A stretch of 64,000 nt of DNA, from the NCBI GenBank assembly GCA_900708905.1, contig CAADRB010000004.1:1925685-1989684 (forward strand). The letters are read 5' to 3'. The DNA comes from Hymenolepis diminuta. Its lineage: Eukaryota > Platyhelminthes > Cestoda > Cyclophyllidea > Hymenolepididae. Shown piece after piece: positions 42,401 through 50,821 of the stretch; the first letter of the stretch is position 1, and each line of letters starts with the position of its first letter. The notes under the pieces were generated by a model that worked only from the letters and a program-made list of their open reading frames with translations, was not told where the DNA came from and searched no databases. The translations under genes were made by a program, and so were the position numbers.

Positions 42401-45400
42401 ATGCCAAATGTGTCAGTAGTAATATTAGATATCTATAGAATAAGTATTCAATATCGGGCATCTTCACGTCCGTTAGGTCATAATTGTTCGGAACATGCGG
42501 AGACAAAATTAGTGTGAGCCCATAGCGTTTAAGCAGAATGTGTCTGAATAGAAATGCATGTTTTAGAGAACTTGTTGCTACTACTCCTTTTCTTCAAGGT
42601 GAAGTTTCCTCCATGAAACATGTTTTGAGATTTGACTCTTCTCTCTATTCTGAAGCATTTTTACTTCAACAAACCACCTTTTCTCAGTAGTATTGCCAAT
42701 ATCTGGACATCTTAGGTACTTATTAATATTTTTTTTGCTTTTTTTAAAATGTAGTTGACGTTTTATTAACTTTTCCTTTTTTGGTAAATGTAGAAACAAA
42801 TTTTCCATTGTCTGTTATAATTTGTCCACCTAAATAATTACTCCTTTCCGTTTTGTTGGCGGTTAATTGGCTCATTAAGTATGACAAAGTGTTTTCTGCT
42901 TGTGCGAAAAAAAATCACGCAAGCAAAGGGAATCATAGGATTCATTAATTGTCATCCTTTCAAGTACAGTTAGGGATATAATATAGGAAGCAGCCATAGC
43001 ATGATAAAATTTGACTTAAAAAATAATCCAATTAGGAGAAAATTCAACTTTCTTTTATTGTAACATTACTAACATGCTTTATTAATTATATGCTAACTTT
43101 CTTTTGACATATTTCAGTAAATCTCAAGTCAGTGATGATTGAAAATTTTGATAAGCAAATGCTAATTATTATCCTAGAAGAAGTTAACATTTTTCTTAAT
43201 TCTTTTTCTCTGTTTATCTTGCAGGTGAAAATTCTGGAGTCTTCGTACGATTTGATTGTGGACGCACTCTTTGGATTCGGATTTCGTTCACCACTGAGAC
43301 CAGAGTTCGCTGATGTTATTCAGCGCATTTCCAGCTTGAAGGTTCCATTGGTATCCATTGACGTGCCATCTGGTTAGTGATTTTTCTCTACATTTATTGT
43401 TTACAATCACTCCTCCCCTTCTATGGTTTCAAAGTGTTGTTTTGTTTGAGTTGAAGCATAAGTTACTTATGATTTCTTACTTCCAAGGTTATTTTTCCTG
43501 TTCCATCCTCTACTTCGAATAGCTGCCTCCTTCGGAATTATTTTTTCTTCAGTAATTAGGGAGAGATAATTTTCTTGCATTGCATTTTTTCAACTTATCT
43601 GATGCATTTTTTTCAAAAGAGATAACAACTCCTTAACTGGCACAAATGTATAATTTTAAAGATAAGGGAAATAAGTAGTATTGCTCTATTTTCTTCTTCG
43701 GAAAACTTTCGTAAATTTCTTCTTCAGACCGAAATGACATATTTTTATATTGGTTCTCGGTTTCTTCTGATAACAGTTTAGTCAAGAGAATTCTCTGTTC
43801 TCCCTCCACCTTAATTGAATTATTAACACCTTTCTATCATGCAGAGTCAAATTCCTCCCCTACTTATGTGAGAATAATTCTTGATATATAAAATATCTGA
43901 ACATAAATTTTAATTCTCATCTAATAGGTTGACCTTTTTTGCCGATATTTTCATGGCCTTTGGAAGATTTGTTTAAGTGTTAGAAGTCTTGATCAACTCT
44001 TAGTATTGTGTATCATGCAACAATTGCTTGTGTATGAAGAAAGGGCATTAAGATGTTTATCTGGCTCGCCGTGTCTCAAAATGAGCTTTTAATTTGACCA
44101 GACATCGGTTGTCCGTATAAAATCTCGGATTTATTGCACTTACTGGGCCATTTCATTGAGAAGTTGGTGAAAATAAAGCGCTGAATACTTTCTGATGAAA
44201 AGCCACTTTGTTGTTTGGCTGTTTTACAAATAAGATTCTTGATTAATTCATTACTCCTGTGGGAAGCAGCAAAATTTCCCAATATATTGCCACTCCACGG
44301 ACTTCATCAAAACGAAATTGAAATTAGGAGGTGGGAAAAATAATTCTATTTAACTGATAAAATTGCTCAGTTTACGAGAGCTAGATATCTGGAATGAATC
44401 AGTAAGCGACTAAAGGAAATAAGGATAGGTCATAGGCCTGGCTATGTGAAACTTAATTGTGACAGGGCTAAAAAATCGAATAAGATTATAATTTTATAAA
44501 AGCATTTTGCCTCCTCAACCATTTGAAGAGAAAAAACGATAGGAGTGGCAAGACCGACCCTTCTTGTTTAAAGACCTCCCCAATAGATACTGAATATCGT
44601 TGACAGGCATTTGCTGCAATCCACGGGACGAATCAAGAAATATGAGTCTTGTTACGCCAGCCACTCATTTAATAAATATTGTGTAACCTAAACCTTAAAA
44701 TCAAATGATACTTTGACCTTACTCTAAGTATCTTTTTGATTCCCTCCCCTTTATCATTTATCGGACTTTCTCTTAACCGACTATTCGCTTCTCACAGTTA
44801 GAAATTGCAAAATTTTTTGTGATAATGTGGGTAATAAATAAATAAATGTGCATTCCTCAAGACCACTATGTTCTCTTTATGTCTGCAAAGCCAAAGTCAC
44901 GAGATCATGATTCATTGAAATGATAAACTACACTGGTTAATACTGATAGGGGATGGCACAATTGGGGAAACTTCGAAATATATTCCTTCAGCTTGAGACG
45001 TTTTCGTCTAGTAGGCTTACAACTTGTATTAGTCAATTATTTAAATCAAAAGAGCAAATGAGCGAAAGTTGTCAGCCGAACTCCGTTCGTAATTTGTTGG
45101 CACCTTAATAGGGGAGTCTAAAATAAACTGGTTCTGTTATACTTTAATCAATTCATTTCAGCCGAAATCCGACAGGACACATTGACGATAGGAGGAATCT
45201 CTAATCGACGCACCATTTCTCTGTTGTATGTTTGACAAGTCGCTTAGAAAAGGCTGACTCATTATATTGTGGATGTAATGAGAGATAAGACAGAGCTCGA
45301 ACTTCCAGGAATGTCCTATTGAGTTAATGCATATTTCAATGACAATCCTCAGCCTGAGAAGCACAGTTATTGTTTCTGAAATAAACCGCCTACTTTGAAT

Positions 45401-47549
45401 CACTGATTCTCAAAACTAGAATCGTTATTTCTATTAGACCCATAAAACCTTTGAAGCCTGATATCTTATCTTTACAATTAATGGACACTCATTACAATTA
45501 AGCTTTTGTATAATCTAGATGAAGGCAATAAGCTAAATCGTATATATGTTATATTATTCACTCTTATCTCATTTAGAGTAGGCTGGTGTTATTCTCTAAA
45601 CCACCCTCTTATGTAGCTGACTATAAGTAAATTGCTACATCCTGGTCTTCAATGCCACCTCATATTCATCAGTAGAGTTGTCTTTTGTTTTGAAAGAGAA
45701 CTAAATTATTGTCCCACTATTAATCATTTATGCTTCTAACCCATTGAAAATTTCACTAGGCACAGAAAAATTAGGCAATAATTAAAGTGTTTATGCAAAA
45801 CTTTATCGCAGCTAAAGTATCGCTAGGTGGCCAGTGAAATAATGTCGGGCTATATTTCAATGATATCTAGCATTTGGGACATAAAATTCGTTCTCCTCTA
45901 TAGCCTAGAATTAGTAAGGAATGATTGAGTGCCTACAGTAGTGGCGATATTGAACTACCAGACACGAGCGCAATCCATTTTCCCGACAAGTATGAGAACT
46001 ATATATCTTTCACTTGAACATATTAATTAGATCAAACTGATGTGATTTGTCATCTGGTACCGTTCCAATCTTTCTATTTCAGAAAACGGGAAATAATCTC
46101 ATTTTTAGTCTCTCCTATCATTATTCAATGAATGGGAAAAAAAACAAGTGAATGATGACTTACCATGATCTGTTTAGAGAATTTTAATTGTTAAATGGGA
46201 ATACTTACAAGAAAAAATACAGAAAAAAGTAAATTCTAATATTTATTAATGGAAATGTATGGGTTATCTTCCAATTTTCATATCTGTTATAAGTAGCAAC
46301 ATCTAATCCTAAAAGCTCAGAGGTTTGTAAATCTTGATCGAGTCTTGGTGTCATTTTTTGTTTGCACCTCTCTTATGAATCTCAAAACGCGGCTCCAAAA
46401 CCTTGGGAGTTCAGAATGTTGAACTTTTACGGAAACGTATTTCTAGCATTAAATTAGCTTAATCAGCAAGTTTTCTCAGAAAGGAAGGTGAAAGAAATTA
46501 TAAGTGTTAAGATTTCCTCCTTTTAATCAAACTAGAGATTTATAACTAAATCTATGTAACTAAAACTATGTTCAAGAAACTGAAACATACATTTTGTTAA
46601 GACGCTTCCATACTGCTGAGTATGCGAAGAGGTCCACTTCTGCTCCAATGACCTATCTGCCCGCTAGATATTGCCAGGCTACAGTTGACACAATTACGAA
46701 GAGAGAAATTTGATTACTCCAACTCACTTAACTGACTTTTAACGAAACTAGTAATAGGATAATGTGGCTATAACGACTGCAGTGACATAGGGAGATCTGT
46801 CTGGACTAGCAGTCCTTGTATTCGGGTCAGCATGCATTTGCATGTTGATTAGGCTGAAAAAACCCTTCATGTGGATTGCTCATCATGTAAAAGTGCATAG
46901 GCCTGAATTTTTGTGGTCTTGACGCCTTATCAATACTAAAAATAAAACAATATTGCTCCCTATGTAAATGTAGCTTAACCATTTCATCATATTTACTGTC
47001 CTGAAATCTTATTAGACATTATTACCCAATGGTTATGGAAATAATCCGATTCCCTCAAAGATCAGCGTAATTACCAAGATGCATAGAATCAGCCTCATAG
47101 AATGGCTGTACTAATAACATTGTTATATATAAGCATGAATCAAAGTAATTAAAAAGTGTTTGCTGAAAGTAGCTTGCATAACAATACCTGTATATATAAG
47201 CGTTAAAATGAACATGCCATTTTTTTGTTTTGTAGGATGGGAAATTAATGAAAAAACTGAAACAGAGGACGTTTTGCAACCGGATTGCTTGATTTCACTT
47301 ACAGCACCAAAGATTTGTGCTTTGCGTTTTAACGGTCGCTATCACTTTTTGGGTCCGTAATTCATTGTCTAAAATTAAAACCTACTGAAATCAAATTAGT
47401 AAAATGTATTTTTGAATTCAGGTGGTCGTTTTGTACCTCCATTGCTGGCGAATAAGTACAACTTGTGTCTGCCCCAGTATCCTGGAGCTTCTCCGGTGGT
47501 TCTCTTGAAGGGACCCAGCTCTAGCGATCCACCAACACCCAACAAGTAG
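6428..47549 (+). CDS. NAXE: NAD(P)H-hydrate epimerase (YjeF N-terminal domain family), 7 exons
   Basis: The enzyme interconverts the R and S forms of hydrated NAD(P)H so that the dehydratase NAXD can restore NAD(P)H. CDS exons are 6428-6453, 24858-24966, 28303-28413, 39934-40047, 43225-43372, 47236-47352 and 47422-47549. All introns are GT-AG and every phase agrees, giving 250 residues. The protein reads like vertebrate NAXE (AIBP) throughout: [24 protein letters not shown], the nucleotide-binding loop [32 protein letters not shown], the acidic [27 protein letters not shown] and GRYHFLGGRFVPP. The C-terminus ends in a Pro/Ser-rich tail. ATG 6428 matches the start of the conserved core; the frame stays open upstream, so a longer form with a presequence is possible. 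Introns take up 98 percent of the gene. Confidence is very high for identity and moderate for the N-terminus. Confidence 0.96.
6717..7153 (+). CDS. Orphan coding exon, Ser/Gly/Pro-rich, in NAXE intron 1
   Basis: An open frame runs from ATG 6717, preceded in frame by a stop at 6669, to a possible donor CAG|GTCTGT after 7153. Unspliced, it ends at TAA 7164-7166. It encodes about 146 residues of balanced composition, clearly unlike the AT-rich noise around it: [20 protein letters not shown] at the start, then a Gln/Asn/Ser-rich stretch, a [20 protein letters not shown] region, and [20 protein letters not shown]. It looks largely disordered, with no membrane segment. No family was recognised. It could be the first exon of a nested gene, a single-exon gene, or an alternative first exon of NAXE: splicing to 24858 would keep the reading frame and form the same Ser codon as the normal exon 1. 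Confidence 0.55.
14124..14402 (-). other. Unrecognised 92-codon open frame, possible small gene or decayed element
   Basis: The frame starts at ATG 14402 and encodes a hydrophilic, normally composed protein ([20 protein letters not shown] at the start, with [12 protein letters not shown] in the middle). It stands out from the Phe/Leu/Ser-rich noise of the intron. There is no clear upstream signal or splice partner and no recognised domain. It may be a fragment of a transposable element or chance. Confidence 0.2.
19057..19078. repeat. Perfect stem-loop GGACCCTC-T6-GAGGGTCC
   Basis: An 8-bp GC-rich perfect inverted repeat flanks a T6 loop in an otherwise AT-rich intron. No function is evident. 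Confidence 0.5.
20176..20570 (+). repeat. Dispersed repeat, copy A
   Basis: This segment shares an ordered series of blocks with the copies near 23828, 40286, 44845 (inverted) and 30895 (inverted): TTTTAATTGTGG, ATTCAAATGCCATGATTGCAG, CAAATGCCTGTCCACAATG, TTATTGACAGG and GGTTGAGGATGCAAAAT. The copies are heavily diverged. There is no coding potential, and the element is SINE- or MITE-like. It lies in NAXE intron 1 in the sense orientation. Confidence 0.6.
20571..23827. other. NAXE intron 1, between repeat copies A and B
   Basis: AT-rich intronic sequence without a supported exon, RNA gene or element. Confidence 0.5.
23828..24270 (+). repeat. Dispersed repeat, copy B
   Basis: This copy is among the longest. 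It begins near TTATTTATTACCCATA, continues with CCAATTTTAATTGTGGGAAG, GGTCCAATAAATGGTCA, CAACGTCAAGATATCAAAAG, TTTGGATTTGGGTGGTACAA and GCTTATTGACC, and ends near GAGAAGGCAAAATAAC and AGCTTTGTAAGCTG. The blocks occur in the same order in copy C and, reversed, in copy D. Confidence 0.65.
24967..28302 (+). other. NAXE intron 2
   Basis: This 3.3-kb GT-AG intron starts AAT|GTGAGTTC and ends TTATAG. Nothing recognisable lies inside. The open frame at 26545-26760 has no splice context and no family resemblance. Confidence 0.75.
28414..30489 (+). other. NAXE intron 3, left part
   Basis: Intronic sequence after the donor TTT|GTAAGTTT. A somewhat less AT-rich, purine-biased block at 29100-29870 carries overlapping minus-strand open frames without recognisable products. 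It may be an old insertion. Confidence 0.5.
30490..30895 (-). repeat. Dispersed repeat, copy E (inverted)
   Basis: The reverse complement shows the family blocks in order: a start like GTAACCCACAAAAATACAG, TTTAATAAGGGATAAAGG, GATTTTCGGATCCAAAC, CACGTTCAGAAATTCAAATT and CTTCCCTTGGATTAC. It is the most diverged of the five copies, and its edges are approximate. Confidence 0.45.
30896..39933 (+). other. NAXE intron 3, right part
   Basis: About 9 kb of AT-rich intron ending in the acceptor TTCTTTTTTTAG. It contains a G-rich tract at 34769-34792 and a less AT-rich block at 37420-37700 with open frames on both strands but no recognisable product. A small AT palindrome is near 39415-39440. Confidence 0.5.
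34769..34792 (+). other. G-rich tract with quadruplex potential
   Basis: Runs of 2, 6, 5, 4 and 2 G separated by one or two A lie on the sense strand of NAXE intron 3, in otherwise AT-rich DNA. The pattern can form a G-quadruplex on paper only. Confidence 0.4.
40048..40285 (+). other. Start of NAXE intron 4
   Basis: Donor GAC|GTGAGTTG. A segment around 40166-40245 resembles one on the other side of repeat copy C (about 40668-40760), with blocks such as CAGTCTGGAAACAA / CAGCCTGGGAACAA and TTCCTAATGCA / TTTCCAATGCA. They could be weak direct repeats flanking that copy. Confidence 0.35.
40286..40670 (+). repeat. Dispersed repeat, copy C
   Basis: Shared blocks include CCATAAATGATAAAG, CAACGTCAAGATACCAAAAAG, TTTTTGGATTTGGGTAGTA, TGGATTGCAGCAAATCC, TATGTCCAGTGCTTATTGACC, GTGGTTGAGAACGCAAATGA and CTCTGTAAGCTACAC. 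They appear in the same order as in copies A and B. No coding potential. It lies in NAXE intron 4. Confidence 0.65.
40671..43224 (+). other. NAXE intron 4, right part
   Basis: AT-rich intron ending in the acceptor TTTATCTTGCAG. No gene or element was recognised. Confidence 0.6.
43373..44459 (+). other. NAXE intron 5, left part
   Basis: The donor is G|GTTAGTGA, splitting the Gly codon of SIDVPSGW. The rest is plain AT-rich intron. Confidence 0.6.
44460..44845 (-). repeat. Dispersed repeat, copy D (inverted)
   Basis: The reverse complement reads TTATTACCCACATTATCACA, GAAAGTCCGATAAATGATAA, AAAGATACTTAGAG, TTTAGGTTACACAATATTTA, TGGATTGCAGCAAATGCCTG, GGTCGGTCTTGCCACTCC and GGTTGAGGAGGCAAAATG. 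These match copies A, B and C block by block. Opposite orientation inside one host gene indicates separate insertions rather than tandem duplication. Confidence 0.65.
44846..47235 (+). other. NAXE intron 5, right part
   Basis: AT-rich intron ending in TTTTTTGTTTTGTAG. Nothing recognisable was found. Confidence 0.6.
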
Positions 47550-49635
47550 ATGTTCACTTTCGGGGTGTCAAACTCTTGGTCATCCTGATTGACATCTTCT
47601 CTGATACACATTTGAAATTAATAAAATCGCATCGCTTACATTCTCTTTCACACTTACACGCATGAATATTGTTCGTTACTGTTAGTCTAGTTTATTGTGT
47701 TTAAATAAACCAATGTTCGGATCGTTTACCTGGCTTATTTTCCAAATGACTGGTCACTTAAAAAAGTTCAAACGTTTCGACTTTAAAATGCATCAATTTA
47801 AAGTTTTATCTTATTTCAAATTGTAAACATAATCTAAAAGTACACAAGATCAGTGAGATACTCATTAGAATTTATTGCATTTAATAACAGAAAAGGACGT
47901 ATTTGCATAATAGAATAGCACTTAATAATGGATGACACCACAGAAAGTCTGAAAACTATAGTATAGGAAAGTCGGAACTATTTTTCGATACAAATGCGAA
48001 CATACTAGAAGTTAAGTAAAATTCATCCGGGCACACTAATGATTTGGATATCAAGCTAGAATTTTCATCATTGAGTTTTATCAAGTTTAGTGTAGAACCA
48101 CCGTCTGATATGGTAGGCGATTTAAGGAAAGGATTTTATAATCGATTGATGCTATTTTAAAGAATAGACAAGTTACAAATGCATGCAAATTTCATCAACA
48201 CCACCTTCCACTTGGGATGAGCTTGGTGGCTCATTGATCCTAAACAGTCAGTTTCCATGCGGAGACTCAAAATTGAAATTGGTAAGCAGTGCGCAATAAG
48301 CATTAAATGTGTTTCATTGTCGAATTGGTCCTACTTGCGTAGGTAATTTGACTTATTCTAAGAATATGGAGGTTAGTTTTCCTTTTAGCTATATGAATTT
48401 GCAATATTATAAAGGGACTATGGTGCGAATTTAGGGTGGTGGGCTGTGAGATGTTAATTTCGTGTATTGCCCATGTGAACAACAATTAGGCACATCAATC
48501 TAAATAATTCAGTATGTCGTGTAGTTTCATTTTCATTCCGAGCAAATTAATACTTTATGAAATTTCTGCTTAGTAAATAAGTAGCTTCTTGATTTTATCG
48601 GGCAGGCTGATGATGCCATTGTAGAAAATTGTCTAATTTTTATCAGAAAAGATTCGAAATATCTGTTTCTCTTAACACGTTGCCTCCTATCAGGTGAAAC
48701 TGAAATCATACTCATGTTAATATAAGCCAGTTGCCTAGAGGTCTAATTGCATGTCGATCAAGTCAGACTCCGTAAACTTCATGCTCATCGATGCAGATTC
48801 AGTGACCTAGATGGTCAATCGCATTGGTCAATTTGTAGACTGTAGAATACGATTTTCTTATAATAGGGTTCCTAGGTTGCTCGATAGATTGCTCCGGCTT
48901 TTACATAGTCCCACCTTAGTCCATCGTTTTCCATTTATATATCTTAGAATTTAATATTGTTCAATAACTTCTTAGGGAGTTCGAGTTATTCTCTTTCATT
49001 TATTCGTTCATTATTATCGCTATTTTCCATTCAAGTTCCGTTTCCTACTGCAACGACGACAAAATATTACAACCCTTTTTGTAAACAAGAAATAAGTGCG
49101 GTGGGAAGTCATGACACTGCATGATGATGAGTCATATCAATTTTCTGCAATATTTCTATACAGACGTTAATAAACTTCAGCTACAGTGCATTAGAAATAT
49201 ATGCGTATTTTATTTATATCAACAAAAAGTCGAGAATAGCCTAATGTCGAGCATACATGTCATCATCTCGTCTTCCTGTTTTCTTAGTCGTCACTCATAA
49301 TAAGAATAGTGGATCAGATAAGGAACAAGGCGGGGACAAAAAGTGACCGTGACCTCTCAGCAGAAAAGGGGAGGGTTTAACAATATGAAGATTCACAGAA
49401 GCGATGAGAAGGTGAATCTGTTACACAAATATCAAATCAAACCGGCTTCGTGATACAAGCGCATGCGTGGAAGGCAAAATCAGAACAAAGGGAAAGATCT
49501 GTTTTGGCAAAGGAAGAAACACAAAGTAGGCAAATAAACAATCAAGCAAGAATGCGAAGAGTACAGAGAGAAAGGCAGAAATCGAAACCCGAAAGAAAGT
49601 TGTCAATTTTGACGTCTGTATAGGGAAGCGGCATG
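47550..49635. other. Convergent intergenic region between NAXE and talin
   Basis: This 2.1-kb spacer contains the NAXE poly(A) signal at 47620-47625. No coding frame was supported on either strand. Confidence 0.6.
47620..47625 (+). terminator. NAXE: NAXE polyadenylation signal AATAAA
   Basis: A canonical hexamer 71 nt after the NAXE stop codon. It fits a short 3' UTR. Confidence 0.65.
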
Positions 49636-49641
49636 TTTAAT
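49636..49641 (-). terminator. Candidate talin polyadenylation signal ATTAAA
   Basis: On the minus strand ATTAAA lies 84 nt past the talin stop. No canonical AATAAA lies closer on that strand, so this common variant is the best candidate. Confidence 0.4.
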
Positions 49642-49724
49642 CTTGTTTAAATCTACTTGACATGATTGTGTACTTTTTGATAATAAAAAAGACGGGGAAT
49701 TGAAATTTGTTTTCTCTCGCAGTC

Positions 49725-50821
49725 TCAGCTTCGTACTTCCCCCTCGTCTGTTATTGTTCGATTTAGCCTCTCAACTTCGCTTTGAAGGTCATCCAGGACT
49801 ACCTGCTCAGTTTGAATTTGTGCACATGTTGGTTCATCCTGTAAACACGCAAAAAAAGCACCGTAAACCAACCAATTAAATTTGCGAGGGAATTTTAGTT
49901 AAATCATTACGTCAACTCGGGACGAAACCATAGGAACTTGAGCGGAAGAAGCACTACCCTCAAAGCCAACCTCTTCAGGAAGATGACTGAAGATTGGATC
50001 CTTATTTCGAATCAATTTCGACATCCGATCAGTTTGCTCCTTTACAGCCCGTGCGGCGGTCTGTCAAAATAGACATATATGCAGTTAATCAATTAGTGTC
50101 GAGAAAGAGTGTGATGGAGAGAGGGTGAATAAAACTGCGCATAGGTGCCGGACTTTGAACGTAAACAGAGGTCGCGCATTTCCGTTAGGCTGCAATTGTT
50201 TATACCAAAGCTCTATAAACCAGCGGGACAAACTAACTAACATTCATATCCTGTTTTACAGTGAACACCACTATGTCACATTGTTTATGTGTTCGATATT
50301 GCAAAAACTACCGCTAAGTCACATAGAGAACGGTCATATAACATTAAAATAAATCTTTCCTCTAGATTTACCTGTACAGCAGTCAAGTTAGCTGAGGAAA
50401 TTTGAGAACTAGATTGTACGGCGCAAAGAAGTTCTCCACAAGCGGATGCAAGCTGTCGAACAGCATTGAGAAGTCGTTCTCTGGAAGGCATAACTCGAAT
50501 TGGATCATCTACAGGAGCCGTGTAGGGTCCTTCAGATCGGGTCTCAGAGCAAAGACGAGACAATTCGCAAAGTTGTTCAATTGCCAAGGCAATAGAGAGA
50601 TCCTGAAGACAAAATGAGCTCAATTTACTATGTTCTCAAATTTATAGAGGAAGAATTGAAAATAAGCTTACCAATCGGCCGAGATTAGCTGACGCCCAAG
50701 AGGCGAACGCTAATTGGACAGTTTGAACAAATTCTCGTGCAGCTAAGGTTACTGATCTAGCCATACTCAAGATTGGTTGAGTATGCGCCGCGATGTCCTG
50801 ATTTATCGGTTCTTGTTTGCT
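49725..50821 (-). other. Talin I/LWEQ-type actin-binding module (R13) and C-terminal helix
   Basis: The last four exons encode the helices equivalent to R13/ABS3: QPILSMARSVTLAAREFVQT, then LSIALAIEQLCELSRLC, LLNAVRQLASACGELLCAVQ and LTAVQTAARAVKEQTDRMSK. A less conserved linker (PIFSHLPEEVGFEG) follows, then a charged amphipathic helix (AQIQTEQVVLDDLQSEVERL) in the place of the dimerisation helix. The match to vertebrate R13 is gapless around LLCAV...TAVQTAARAVK, but the basic K-V-K triplet is replaced by Q-S-S (50408-50416). Confidence 0.8.
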
